Notes: generated from the sequence alone by a model not told the origin. Shown: positions 1-9,047, counted from the stretch's first letter. The stretch is 64,000 nucleotides of DNA from Thermoguttaceae bacterium (GCA_017434455.1 JAFRFG010000046.1:62001-126000); one strand, 5' to 3'. Translations and numbers: made by a program.

Positions 1-2
1 CC

Positions 3-2090
3 GGCGCCGAGCCGGAAGAGACCCTCGCTCAAGACGGTATCATTATCCACAGCGTGGGAAACAGCGTTGTCTTTTCCGGCCACCCGCAGCGCGGGCCGCT
101 GTACGCTGTCTATACGTTTCTGGAAGATGTCGTCGGCATTCGATGGTGGACTAGTACCGAATCGTTCATTCCCAAAAAGCGGGAATTGGAAGTTCCTCCT
201 CTGGCGATCCGCTACGCGCCGCCGATCATCTCGCGTGAGGCGTTCTATCTCGATCCCCACAACGGGCGAGCCGGGGGAATCTTCTCGGCGCGGATGAAGG
301 CCAACGGACACTTTCACAATGTTCCCGAGGAATACGGCGGGCACATCACCATCCTCTATCTGGTCCATACCTTCTACCCGATCCTCCCGCCGGAAAAATA
401 TTTTGACGAGCATCCCGAGTGGTACGCCTTAGTCGGCGGCCAGCGGCAGCGCGCCGGGGCGCAGCTGTGCCTGAGCAACCCAGAGATGAAGAAACAGTTC
501 ATCCGCAATACGCTGAGGATTCTCGAGGAGAACCCGGGAACAAAGATCATCTCCGTCAGCCAGAACGACTGCGGCGGCTGGTGCCAGTGCCCCGAGTGTC
601 AAAAGTTAGTCGATGAGAACGGCTCTCAGGCCGGGCCGCTGATCAGGTTCGTCAACGACGTGGCCGAAGCGGTGGAAGAAAAGTACCCCGACGTCCTGGT
701 CGAGACGCTCGCCTACCAGGATTCCCGTTTCGCGCCGACAAAGGTTAAGCCCCGCGACAACGTTCTGGTTCGGCTCTGCTCGATCGAGTACTCGTTCCTG
801 ACCCCACTGGCCGACGGCGGGGTGTACAACGAGTCGTTTGTCGACTGCATTGAGAAATGGAGCGCCATCGCCAAACAGCTCTACATCTGGGATTACGTCA
901 CCAACTTCAGCAACTATATGCTCCCGCATCCGAACTTTCAGGTGCTGGCTCCCAACATTCGTTTCTTCGTGAAGAACCATACCGTCGGCTGTTACGAGCA
1001 GGGGGACGCGGAATGTTCGGCCGGGGACTTTGTCCGGCTGCGCAACTGGGTGATCTCCAAGCTCCTTTGGAACCCGGACCTCGATCAGCGCCAACTGGAG
1101 GATGAGTTCTTAAACGGCTACTATTCCCCCCGCGTCGGGGCCATTCTGCGCGAGTATCTTGACGTTCTCACCGAAAGCGCGCTGAGGTCCGACGTCAATC
1201 TGCGCTGCTATATGATGTCGACCACCGCCTGGCTCGACACCGAATCGCTTCTTAAGGCGACCGATCTGATGAACCGGGCGATCGACACCGCCCGGGAAGA
1301 TGAGGCGTCCGACCCGCAGCGCTATGCCGGTTTAACGAAAAAGTTAGAGCGCGAATCGGTTCCGATCCGGTACGTCTGGCTTCTGGACGGCCGCGCCCAT
1401 CACCCCTTCATCGAGCGTCTGGGGCTCGACTCGCCGCTGTGCGGGGACATGAACGCGTACTACGAGAAGTTCAAAGAGATCCTCACCGAAAACCACGTCG
1501 CCACGGCCAAAGAATGGCAGCAGAAGAATTATCAGCGATGGCTCGACTCACTGCGGCCGCGCGAGATGCCGTCCATCCACTCGTATCCTCCCCAGGTGGA
1601 AGAGCTCCCGAACGACTGCTGGATCGATACCCATGAGGCGGATTGGGTCACTTTTGGGATCGGGGAATGGATCTTCCCCGAGGACGACCCGAAGAGCAGC
1701 GATGGCCGGACGATCCGTATCGCCGGCAACCACCATCAGTGGATCATTATGCGGGACACCGACGGATTGAAGATCCTCCGCTCCCCGTCCGGCAGCGCTC
1801 CCAGCGAAGAGGGGCGTTTCCGCGGACGGGTACTCATTTCCGCCCGCTGCGACACGACCGAGGGGGCCGCGGGGGAGGCGCTCGATGTCGGTATTTACGA
1901 CTGGAAAAACCGAAGGGGAACCTACGGCCGCGCCCTGACCGTCGACGAACTGGCCGGCGATGATTACAAGACGATCGATCTGGGGGAGATGGAACTGGGG
2001 AGCAACCTTCAGTTCTGGGTCGCCCCGAAGAACCGTCCCGAGGCGGTTCCGAATATCTACGTCGACCGGATTATTTTCATCAGAGAATAG
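3..2090 (+). CDS. DUF4838 domain protein, 5'-truncated by the window edge
   Basis: The reading frame is open from base 3 and enters the window already inside the gene; the first in-window start-like codon (GTG at 54) is internal, because the residues before it align with the middle of the next gene. 695 residues are visible. It is a close paralogue of the product at 2103-4064, sharing the YPILPPEKYFDEHPEW block and the Cys pair in WCQCPECQ. DUF4838 proteins are secreted, mostly uncharacterised, have an alpha-glucuronidase-like N-terminal region, and are common in Planctomycetota glycan loci. This copy has about 150 extra C-terminal residues (from about base 1570) that look like a beta-rich domain, possibly carbohydrate binding; the paralogue ends before it. 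The substrate is unknown. The GH10 genes downstream suggest a role on xylan side chains, which is inference. Confidence 0.85.
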   Translation, partial: GAEPEETLAQDGIIIHSVGNSVVFSGHPQRGPLYAVYTFLEDVVGIRWWTSTESFIPKKRELEVPPLAIRYAPPIISREAFYLDPHNGRAGGIFSARMKANGHFHNVPEEYGGHITILYLVHTFYPILPPEKYFDEHPEWYALVGGQRQRAGAQLCLSNPEMKKQFIRNTLRILEENPGTKIISVSQNDCGGWCQCPECQKLVDENGSQAGPLIRFVNDVAEAVEEKYPDVLVETLAYQDSRFAPTKVKPRDNVLVRLCSIEYSFLTPLADGGVYNESFVDCIEKWSAIAKQLYIWDYVTNFSNYMLPHPNFQVLAPNIRFFVKNHTVGCYEQGDAECSAGDFVRLRNWVISKLLWNPDLDQRQLEDEFLNGYYSPRVGAILREYLDVLTESALRSDVNLRCYMMSTTAWLDTESLLKATDLMNRAIDTAREDEASDPQRYAGLTKKLERESVPIRYVWLLDGRAHHPFIERLGLDSPLCGDMNAYYEKFKEILTENHVATAKEWQQKNYQRWLDSLRPREMPSIHSYPPQVEELPNDCWIDTHEADWVTFGIGEWIFPEDDPKSSDGRTIRIAGNHHQWIIMRDTDGLKILRSPSGSAPSEEGRFRGRVLISARCDTTEGAAGEALDVGIYDWKNRRGTYGRALTVDELAGDDYKTIDLGEMELGSNLQFWVAPKNRPEAVPNIYVDRIIFIRE

Positions 2091-2102
2091 GAAGAAAGAA
2101 CG

Positions 2103-4064
2103 ATGTTAAAGACAACCAGGAAAGCGGCGGCGATTCTCGCCGCGATACTCCCGTTGCTGGCGGTACTTGCGGCCTTTGGTGAGGAGACATCGGTGCTCAC
2201 GCTCTTCGGCGAGGGGGTCTCCCCCTGCCCGATCGTTCTTCCCGAAGGGGCCAGCGCCGTTCAAACAACCGCCGCCGAGGAACTGGCCTTGTTCCTCGGC
2301 CAGGCGACCGGAGCGGAGTTCCCGATCATCGGTGAAAGCGCCGCCGACCAGCGGGGAGTGAATCTCGTCATCGGCCCGGGCGAACTGTCGAAAAATCTCC
2401 TCGCCTCGGCCGGCGCCGAGCCGGAAGAGACAATCGATCAGGATGGAATTATTATCCAGACGTCCGGAAACAGCATCGTCCTTTCCGGTCACCCGCAGCG
2501 CGGGCCGCTGTACGCCGTCTATACGTTCTTGGAAGATTATATAGGCATCCGCTGGTGGACCAGCACCGAAACATTCATTCCCCAAAAGCGGGAATTGAAA
2601 ATTCCTCCCTTGGCGATCCGTTACGCGCCGCGGGTGATCGTACGAGAGACGTACTATCTCGATTCCCACAACGGGCGCGAGGGAGGGATCTTCTCGGCGC
2701 GGATGAAGATGAACGGGCATTTCGATCCTATTCCCCCCGAGTACGGCGGACACGAGACCTTCTGTCTGTTTGTCCATTCTTTCTACCCGATTCTCCCGCC
2801 GGAGAAATATTTCGACGAGCATCCCGAATGGTACTCATTGGTCGACGGCCAGCGGACACACAACCGAGCGCAGCTGTGCCTGAGCAACCCCGAAATGAAG
2901 AAGGAGTTTATCCGCAGCACCCTGAAGATTCTCGAAGAGAACCCGGGAGCTAAATTCATCTCGGTCAGCCAGAACGACTGCCGCGGCTGGTGCCAGTGTC
3001 CCGACTGCCAAAAGCTCTTCGAGGAGAACGGCTCTCAGGCCGGGCCGCTGATCACTTTTGTCAACGACGTGGCCGAAGCCGTGGCAGAAAAATACCCCGA
3101 TGTTTTCGTCGAGACGCTCGCCTACCAGGACTCCCGTCCCGCACCTAAGGTGGTCAGGCCCCGCGACAATGTGATCATTCGGCTGTGCTCGTTCGAATGT
3201 TCCTTCCTCACCCCGCTGGCCGACAGCGCGAAACCGAGGACGCGCAAAATCGATCAGACCGAGCGTACCGGGTTCGAAATCGCTTACTTACCGCAGGATT
3301 CCGACGGCAAGGCGGAAAACGTCGCGTTCGCCGAACGGACCAAGCGGTGGAGCGCCATCTCTAAGCAGCTCTACATCTGGGACTATGTCACCGACTTTAA
3401 CAACCTTATGCTCCCACACCCGAACCTCCAGGTGCTCGCCCCGAATATCCGTTTCTTCGTCGAGAACAAAGCGATCGGCATCTTCGAGCAGGGGGACCCC
3501 GACTGCCCGGCCGGGGACTTTATCCGTATGCGCAATTGGGTGATCGAAAAGCTCCTCTGGAACCCGGACCTCGATCAGCGCCAGCTGGAGAACGAGTTCT
3601 TAAACGGCTACTATTCCCCCCGGGTCGGGGCTATCCTGCGCGAGTATCTCGACGTTCTCACCGCCGGCGCGATCCAGTCCGAGGCCAATCTCTATAACGA
3701 GATGTCGACGACCACCGCCTGGCTCGATACAAAGACGCTCCTGGAGGCAACCAACCTGATGGATAAGGCAATCGACGCCGCCGGTGAGGACGAGGCGGCC
3801 GACCCACAGCGCTGCGCCGGCTTGGTGAAGAAGGTCGAGCGCGAATCGATTCCGATCCGGTACGTCTGGCTTTTGGACGGGAAAGCCCACCTTCCCGACC
3901 TTGAAGAAACGGGGGCCAACTCGCCGCTGTCGGGGGACATGAACGCCTACTACGAAAAGTTCAAAGCGATCCTCGCCGAAAACCACGTCACCGCGCACAA
4001 CGCCTGGCGAAACGGAGGATTCGACCAGTGGCTCGAATCGCTGCGGCCGAGCGCGCCGCAGTAA
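2103..4064 (+). CDS. DUF4838 domain protein, secreted, second tandem copy
   Basis: 653 residues starting with a Sec signal peptide (KTTRKAAA, then a hydrophobic core ending near AAFGEE). The N-terminal region (about 30-150) with TTAAEELALFLGQATG resembles the GH67/GH20-type N-terminal domain. The DUF4838 body follows, with EYGGHETF, FYPILPPEKYF and WCQCPDCQKL. It starts 12 bp after the previous stop with a purine-rich ribosome site (aggaagaaag), so the two are almost certainly co-transcribed. Compared with the first copy it lacks the C-terminal beta-rich domain and carries an insertion of about 28 residues near 375-410 (KPRTRKIDQTERTG region). Enzymatic activity is unproven for the family; a glycosidase or glycan-binding role is inferred from the TIM-barrel-like pattern and context. 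Confidence 0.85.
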   Translation: MLKTTRKAAAILAAILPLLAVLAAFGEETSVLTLFGEGVSPCPIVLPEGASAVQTTAAEELALFLGQATGAEFPIIGESAADQRGVNLVIGPGELSKNLLASAGAEPEETIDQDGIIIQTSGNSIVLSGHPQRGPLYAVYTFLEDYIGIRWWTSTETFIPQKRELKIPPLAIRYAPRVIVRETYYLDSHNGREGGIFSARMKMNGHFDPIPPEYGGHETFCLFVHSFYPILPPEKYFDEHPEWYSLVDGQRTHNRAQLCLSNPEMKKEFIRSTLKILEENPGAKFISVSQNDCRGWCQCPDCQKLFEENGSQAGPLITFVNDVAEAVAEKYPDVFVETLAYQDSRPAPKVVRPRDNVIIRLCSFECSFLTPLADSAKPRTRKIDQTERTGFEIAYLPQDSDGKAENVAFAERTKRWSAISKQLYIWDYVTDFNNLMLPHPNLQVLAPNIRFFVENKAIGIFEQGDPDCPAGDFIRMRNWVIEKLLWNPDLDQRQLENEFLNGYYSPRVGAILREYLDVLTAGAIQSEANLYNEMSTTTAWLDTKTLLEATNLMDKAIDAAGEDEAADPQRCAGLVKKVERESIPIRYVWLLDGKAHLPDLEETGANSPLSGDMNAYYEKFKAILAENHVTAHNAWRNGGFDQWLESLRPSAPQ

Positions 4065-4151
4065 GCGCCGCGGCGGTGAACAATCCGTGGCCGGCTTAAA
4101 AACAGCTATCCTTGACTCAAACACCAGACCGTTCCGGGAGTATTCGATAGA

Positions 4152-5540
4152 ATGACCCTTTTCGCAAACAAACTCAGCGGTGTCCTTTGGCTTTTGATAC
4201 TGGCGCTCTTCGCCGCCGCTTTGCGCGCCGAAGACGCGGCGGAAGAGATGCCGGAAGTCATGTCGCCGGAGTATTACGCCATCTGGAACGACGATGTTCA
4301 AAAGCAAATCGACGAGCGGATCGAGAAGTACCGCAAGGCCGACGCCCATGTGTGGATCACCGGCGTCAAACCGGGGAGCGAAGTACGGATCGAGATGATC
4401 CGCCACAAGTTTCTCTTCGGGGCGCATATCTTCTCGTTCGACCAGCTCGGCAGCGATGAACTCAACGCCAAATACAAACAGACCTACGGCACGCTGTTTA
4501 ACGCCGCCACGATACCGTTCTACTGGCGGTCGTTTGAGCGGGAGCAGGGACATCCCCGCTTTGCCGCGGGGCCGGAAGACACCGCCGAGTTTTGGAACCG
4601 CTGCCCGGAGCCGAAGAAGCACCCGAATTGGCGCCGTCCGGCGACCGACCCGATCGTTGACTATCTTGAAAGCCGAGGCGTCGTGATGAACGCTCATCCG
4701 CTTGTCTGGAGCAACATTGAGGACCAGGTTCCCGAGTGGCTCCCGAAAGACAAGGAAGAGTTTCAGCGGCTGATCGACAAACGGATTGCCGAGATCGCCG
4801 AGCATTACGGCGATCGGATCGCCCGCTGCGACGTTGTCAACGAAAGCGCCAACCAGTTCGATCTTCCGGGGAAAGCCGCGGAGCATATGCCCGAGAACTA
4901 CACGCTCAAAGCGTTCCAGACCGCCGAGAAAGTTTTCCCCAAAAAGGTCCAGTTCAACATCAACGACTACAACGTCGATGGCCGCTACGCCCGGCAGATC
5001 AAGTGGCTCGTCGGCCAGGGATGCCGCATCGACGCGGTCGGTGTTCAGATGCATCTGTTCAACCCCGCCGATACCATGAAGATCGCCGAAGGGGAAGCCA
5101 TCCAGACTCCCGAGGTTCAAGAAGAGCGCCTCGGCGCCGCCTCGCGAGCGGGCCGCCCCCTGCACTTAAGTGAGATCACCATCACCGCGCCGGGAGACGA
5201 CCAGCGGGGGCGCGCCATTCAGGCGATTGTCGCGCGGAACCTCTACCGCTATTGGTTCTCGTGGCCGACAATGATGGGGATCACCTGGTGGAATACCGTC
5301 GACGGCTGCGCCTACGAAGGGGAGCCGCAGACCAGCGGATTATTCACGCGGCAGATGGAGCCGAAGCCGTCGTTCTTCGCGCTCGATCAGCTAATCAATC
5401 ACCAGTGGAAAACCTCGATCACCGCCGTGGCCCAAGGGCCGACTTTCGATTATACCTTCCGCGGGTTCAAAGGAACCTACGAGGTCCGGTGGACAACCGA
5501 GGACGATAAACCGATGACCATGACGATGAACGTTGAATGA
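4152..5540 (+). CDS. Glycoside hydrolase family 10, xylanase-like, copy 1
   Basis: 462 residues with a signal peptide (core LLILALFAAALRA). The GH10 signature is visible: the acid/base glutamate is E231 in DVVNES and the nucleophile is E341 in HLSEI, with WWNTVDG downstream as in the family's last barrel strand. HPLVWSN matches the conserved H-x-L-x-W motif. GH10 enzymes are retaining endo-beta-1,4-xylanases, so periplasmic or extracellular xylan cleavage is expected. GGGAG about 11 bases upstream of the ATG serves as ribosome site. There is no recognisable extra carbohydrate-binding module; residues 60-110 before the barrel are shared with copy 2. The next gene begins 19 bases after the stop. 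Confidence 0.9.
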   Translation: MTLFANKLSGVLWLLILALFAAALRAEDAAEEMPEVMSPEYYAIWNDDVQKQIDERIEKYRKADAHVWITGVKPGSEVRIEMIRHKFLFGAHIFSFDQLGSDELNAKYKQTYGTLFNAATIPFYWRSFEREQGHPRFAAGPEDTAEFWNRCPEPKKHPNWRRPATDPIVDYLESRGVVMNAHPLVWSNIEDQVPEWLPKDKEEFQRLIDKRIAEIAEHYGDRIARCDVVNESANQFDLPGKAAEHMPENYTLKAFQTAEKVFPKKVQFNINDYNVDGRYARQIKWLVGQGCRIDAVGVQMHLFNPADTMKIAEGEAIQTPEVQEERLGAASRAGRPLHLSEITITAPGDDQRGRAIQAIVARNLYRYWFSWPTMMGITWWNTVDGCAYEGEPQTSGLFTRQMEPKPSFFALDQLINHQWKTSITAVAQGPTFDYTFRGFKGTYEVRWTTEDDKPMTMTMNVE

Positions 5541-5559
5541 CCAAGAACGTGGAGTAACG

Positions 5560-6942
5560 ATGATGAAAATCACTATGAAACCTGCCGGTATCCTTTCGCT
5601 CTTGATTCTCGCCTCGGCGCTCTTCCCGGCCGCCGCCAAAGCCCAGGACGCGGCGGATCCGATGTCGCCGGGGTATTACGCCTTCTGGAACGACGAGGTT
5701 CAAAGGCAAATCGACGAGCGGATCGAGAAGTACCGCAAAGCCGACGCCCATGTGTGGATCACCGGGGTCAAACCGGGGAGCGAGGTCCAAATCGAGATGA
5801 TTCGCCACAAGTTTCTCTTCGGGGCGCATATCTTCTCGTTCGACCAGCTCGGCAGCGATGAGCTCAACGCCAAGTACAAAGAGACGTACGGCACGCTGTT
5901 TAACGCCGCCACGATACCGTTCTACTGGAAGGCGTTTGAGCGGGAACAGGACCATCCACGTTTCGCCGCGGGACCGGAGGATACCGCCGAGTTTTGGAAG
6001 AACTGCCCGGAGCCGAAGAAGCATCCGAATTGGCGCCGTCCGGCGACCGACCCGATCGTCGATTACCTCCAAAGCCGCGGCGTGGTGATCAACGGACATC
6101 CGCTGGTCTGGAGCAATATCCGCCACCAGGTCCCCGAGTGGCTCTCTAAGGACAAGGATGAGATTCAGCGGCTCATTGACAAGCGTATCACCGAGATCGC
6201 CGAGCATTACGGCGGCCGGATCGACCGCTACGACGTCGTCAACGAAAGCGCCTCCGTGTTCGGCAAAGAGGGGAACGCCGAGGACCACATGCCCGAGAAC
6301 TACACGCTCAAGGCGTTCAAAAAAGCGGACAGCGTCTTCCCGAAATCGGTCCTGTTCAACATCAACGACTACGCCGTCGACGACCGCTACGCCCGGCAGA
6401 TTCAATGGCTCGTCGGCCAGGGATGCCGCATCGACGTGGTCGGCATCCAGATGCACCTGTTCAACCCCGCCGACACGATGAAGATCGCCGAGGGGGAGGC
6501 AATCCAAACCCCCGAGGTTCAAGACAAACGCCTCGGCGCCGCCTCGCGGGGGGGCCGTCCGCTGCATTTGAGCGAGATCACCATCACCGCGCCGGGGGAC
6601 GACCAGCGGGGGCGCGCCATTCAGGCGATTGTCGCGCGGAACCTCTACCGCTATTGGTTCTCGTGGCCGACAATGATGGGGATCACCTGGTGGAACACCG
6701 TCGACGACTGCGCCGTCGAGGGAGAACCGAGGACCAGCGGTCTGTTCACCCGGCAGATGGAGCCAAAACCATCGTTTTACGCCCTCGATCAGTTGATCAA
6801 TCACGAGTGGAAGACCTCGATCACCGCCGTGGCCGAAGAGTCAACCTTCGACTACACCTTCCGCGGGTTCAAAGGAACCTACGAGGTTCGCTGGACCACC
6901 GAGGAGGGAGAGCCGATGACGATGACCATGCGGGTCGAGTAA
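5560..6942 (+). CDS. Glycoside hydrolase family 10, xylanase-like, copy 2
   Basis: 460 residues, a tandem duplicate of the previous gene. I place the start at 5560 (ATG ATG AAA), which follows GGAG at 5551 and begins a clean signal peptide; the longer reading from 5533 would overlap the upstream gene's end without a ribosome site. Catalytic residues are kept: acid/base E229 in DVVNES and nucleophile E339 in HLSEI. DNA identity with copy 1 is very high, including a run of about 90 nearly identical bases around 5210-5300 and 6605-6700, which suggests recent duplication or gene conversion. Differences cluster in the signal peptide and around residues 230-265. It is likely the last gene of the operon, since a strong hairpin follows. 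Confidence 0.9.
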   Translation: MMKITMKPAGILSLLILASALFPAAAKAQDAADPMSPGYYAFWNDEVQRQIDERIEKYRKADAHVWITGVKPGSEVQIEMIRHKFLFGAHIFSFDQLGSDELNAKYKETYGTLFNAATIPFYWKAFEREQDHPRFAAGPEDTAEFWKNCPEPKKHPNWRRPATDPIVDYLQSRGVVINGHPLVWSNIRHQVPEWLSKDKDEIQRLIDKRITEIAEHYGGRIDRYDVVNESASVFGKEGNAEDHMPENYTLKAFKKADSVFPKSVLFNINDYAVDDRYARQIQWLVGQGCRIDVVGIQMHLFNPADTMKIAEGEAIQTPEVQDKRLGAASRGGRPLHLSEITITAPGDDQRGRAIQAIVARNLYRYWFSWPTMMGITWWNTVDDCAVEGEPRTSGLFTRQMEPKPSFYALDQLINHEWKTSITAVAEESTFDYTFRGFKGTYEVRWTTEEGEPMTMTMRVE

Positions 6943-6971
6943 TCTTTTTGCCCCTTCGCGTTTTTTACTAA

Positions 6972-7005
6972 GCCCCCCTCACACGAGGGGGGCGCTTCGG
7001 CGCCC
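6972..7005 (+). terminator. Overlapping hairpins after the GH10 operon
   Basis: GCCCCCCTC-acac-GAGGGGGGC (6972-6993) overlaps a second stem GGGCGC-TTCG-GCGCCC (6990-7005). Both are stable and sit about 30 bases after the last xylanase stop. A T-rich stretch follows at 7017-7042. This is a likely transcription terminator, although the T run is not immediately adjacent. Confidence 0.6.
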
Positions 7006-7023
7006 GAATTTGCATTCTTCCTC

Positions 7024-7051
7024 TTGTATTTTTTCTTTTTCTATGTAGAAT
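7024..7051 (+). promoter_or_regulatory. Candidate sigma70-type promoter for the GT2-methyltransferase gene
   Basis: TTGTAT (7024-7029), a 16-base spacer and TAGAAT (7046-7051) lie 73 bases before the ATG at 7125, in an AT-rich gap after a terminator. Assigned by consensus match only. Confidence 0.4.
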
Positions 7052-7124
7052 TACCGTCGGGTGAGACACCAACTTTAGGCAAAATACAGCGTTTTTCCCA
7101 CCTAAGCCATATACCGAAGGATCT

Positions 7125-8636
7125 ATGTCAGATTCCTATTCACTGACGAACAATAGCGCGAACAGGGGCGCCGGCGAGGGCCGCGGGCCCCTTCTTTCGA
7201 TCCTGATTCCCGTCTACAACGAACAGGCGTACCTGGCTAGGATCGTCCGGCGGGTGATCGACGCCCCCCTGCCCGGGAATCTGCGTCGGGAGCTGATCTT
7301 GGTCAACGACGCCTCGAAAGACCGGACCGCCGAGGTGATGGAACAGCTGCGGCAGCGGTGGCCCGATCTGATCCGCGTCTTCCACCAGAACCCCAACCAG
7401 GGGAAAGGGGCGGCGATCCGCCGGGCGATCAAGGAGATGTCGGGCGATTACGCGATCATCCAGGACGCCGACCTGGAGTATGACCCGAATGACTACCCGT
7501 CGGTCTTAACCCCGCTTCTGGAGGGGTACGCCGACGCGGTCTATGGGTCGCGCTTCGCCACGCGGACGATGCGGCACGTCCTTTTCTATCACCACAAACT
7601 CGGGAATCTCTTCCTGACCCACCTGTCGAACTTCACCACTGGGTACGACCTGACCGACATGGAGACCTGTTACAAGGCGTTCCGAGGCGAGATTCTCAAA
7701 TCGATCCCGCTGCGCAGCAACCGTTTCGGGATCGAGCCGGAGATCACCGCCAAAATCGCCAAGCGGGGGCTGACCGTCTACGAGGTTCCGATCAGCTACC
7801 ACGGCCGCCGTTACAGCGAGGGAAAAAAGATCGGCTGGAAAGACGGTTTCAGCGCGATCTACACGATCCTAAAGTACTGGCTCATCGACGACTGCTGGGA
7901 CGCCGAGCAGCTTCGCACCACCCGGCTGCTTCGGACGATGGAGTACTCGCGCAACTTCACCCGACGAATCACTAAAGTGATTCTCCCCTTCCTCGGGACC
8001 AAGATTGCCGAGGTCGGCGCCGGGATCGGAACGATCGCCCGGGCTCTCCCGCAGCGGGAGCGGCTTTTGCTCACCGACAGCGAGGATCGTCCCCTGAGGA
8101 TTCTAAAAAACTCGTACGACGGCAACGCCGTGGTGGAGGTTCACCGATTTGACCCCGCGCCCGGGGAAAAAACGGCCCCTTCCGACCCTTCCGAAACCGA
8201 CAGTGATATCCCGACCGATAATGACACCGTCCTGTTCTACAACCAGCTGCAGAAGTACCGCGACCCCGCCGCCGTACTGCGCCGCCTCAAGACGCTTTTG
8301 GCCGACGACGGGCGCTTGATCGTCACCGTCCCCTCCCATCCGTTCCTCTTCGGGAAGATCGATCAAGAGATGGGGAACCTGCGCCGCTATACCCGCGAGG
8401 ACCTGCGCCGGGTTCTGGAAGAAGCCGGATTCGAGGTCGAGACGTTTGTGTCGTACAACCGTCCCGGCTTCGGCCCGACGCTCTGGTGGAAATTCACCGG
8501 CGCTCAAGAACCGGGACGCTGGCTGATGAAGCTCTACGACTTCACTTTCCCGCTGACCTACCAGATCCGACGCGTTTTCCCCCTGCCGGGGACGTGCCTG
8601 ATCGCCGCGGCCCGCCCGGCGGCCAAGAAAAGTTGA
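7125..8636 (+). CDS. GT2 glycosyltransferase fused to a SAM-dependent methyltransferase
   Basis: 503 residues with two domains. Residues 20-270 form a family 2 glycosyltransferase of the dolichyl-phosphate-mannose synthase type: LSILIPVYNE, VNDASKDRT, the metal-binding DADLEYD and GSRF are all visible, as is GRRYSEGKKIGWKDG near its end. Residues 285-495 form a class I methyltransferase with the SAM-binding loop AEVGAGIGTIA and a later LIVTVPSHPFLFG strand. The enzyme probably transfers a sugar from a nucleotide sugar to a lipid carrier or surface glycan and methylates a product; coupling of the two activities is inference. There is no obvious transmembrane segment. Its last 45 coding bases plus stop are repeated imperfectly at 10882-10935, so it was probably once next to the UDP-glucose dehydrogenase gene at 11025. 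Confidence 0.9.
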   Translation: MSDSYSLTNNSANRGAGEGRGPLLSILIPVYNEQAYLARIVRRVIDAPLPGNLRRELILVNDASKDRTAEVMEQLRQRWPDLIRVFHQNPNQGKGAAIRRAIKEMSGDYAIIQDADLEYDPNDYPSVLTPLLEGYADAVYGSRFATRTMRHVLFYHHKLGNLFLTHLSNFTTGYDLTDMETCYKAFRGEILKSIPLRSNRFGIEPEITAKIAKRGLTVYEVPISYHGRRYSEGKKIGWKDGFSAIYTILKYWLIDDCWDAEQLRTTRLLRTMEYSRNFTRRITKVILPFLGTKIAEVGAGIGTIARALPQRERLLLTDSEDRPLRILKNSYDGNAVVEVHRFDPAPGEKTAPSDPSETDSDIPTDNDTVLFYNQLQKYRDPAAVLRRLKTLLADDGRLIVTVPSHPFLFGKIDQEMGNLRRYTREDLRRVLEEAGFEVETFVSYNRPGFGPTLWWKFTGAQEPGRWLMKLYDFTFPLTYQIRRVFPLPGTCLIAAARPAAKKS

Positions 8637-8645
8637 AAAAAACGG
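8592..8645 (+). repeat. 54-bp imperfect direct repeat, copy 1
   Basis: It covers the last codons and stop of the GT2-methyltransferase gene plus 9 bases. It matches 10882-10935 in the same orientation with three mismatches. The two copies bracket an AT-richer segment of about 2.2 kb. Confidence 0.9.
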
Positions 8646-8649
8646 TTCT

Positions 8650-8801
8650 TCAGACGTCCTGGGGGGACCAGGGTCTATGGACATGACAGGATAAAATCCT
8701 CAGCTTCAAGTAATCCAGATTCTGAAGCCGTAGGTATTTCTCTGTATCACCTTAATTTTGTTATTGAGGCCCTCCAGAAGACCAGTTGTTATCTTGATAG
8801 A
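8650..8801 (-). pseudogene. Remnant of an ISL3-type transposase C-terminus
   Basis: The minus strand reads TTGLLEGLNNKIKVIQRNTY then GFR, and after a one-base shift DYLKLRILSCHVHRP to a stop at 8650. EGLNNKIKVIKR-YGFR followed by YLKLRIL-CH is the characteristic C-terminal end of ISL3-family transposases. Only about 50 codons remain, they are frameshifted, and I see no start or inverted repeats. The stop lies five bases from the end of direct-repeat copy 1, so the remnant marks the left edge of the insert. Confidence 0.7.
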
Positions 8802-9047
8802 GGAAAGGAATATGGATGCCTATTGGAACGATCTCGGCCCGATGGACTGATTTATTATCGGTAACGGGGTCATCTTGATGGCCATGCATATTATGCTGAT
8901 CGTCGCCCACTGCTCGGAAATCATCCCCGTTCTGAGCATCCGAATCAGCTCCAAATTCCAGGACCAAGTCGAAGGACTGACGATCTAAGACCTGATCGAG
9001 AAACCCCGGGCCGAGGTCCTGCCACCGGAGATCGAAAAGTATCAGAA
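8802..9047. other. Decayed non-coding stretch left of the membrane protein
   Basis: No intact gene. On + there are peptide-like stretches interrupted by stops, for example one starting MAMHIMLIVAHC near 8878 and another ending PRAEVLPPEIEKYQK just before the next gene. These look like remains of a broken reading frame, but I cannot assign a family. Confidence 0.4.

Noticed and set aside
3600-5165. 521-codon minus frame spanning the DUF4838/GH10 border
   Set aside because: It overlaps two strongly supported + genes and consists of Arg/Val/Leu/Asp-rich shadow sequence; a similar shadow recurs opposite the second GH10 copy, as expected for duplicated sequence.
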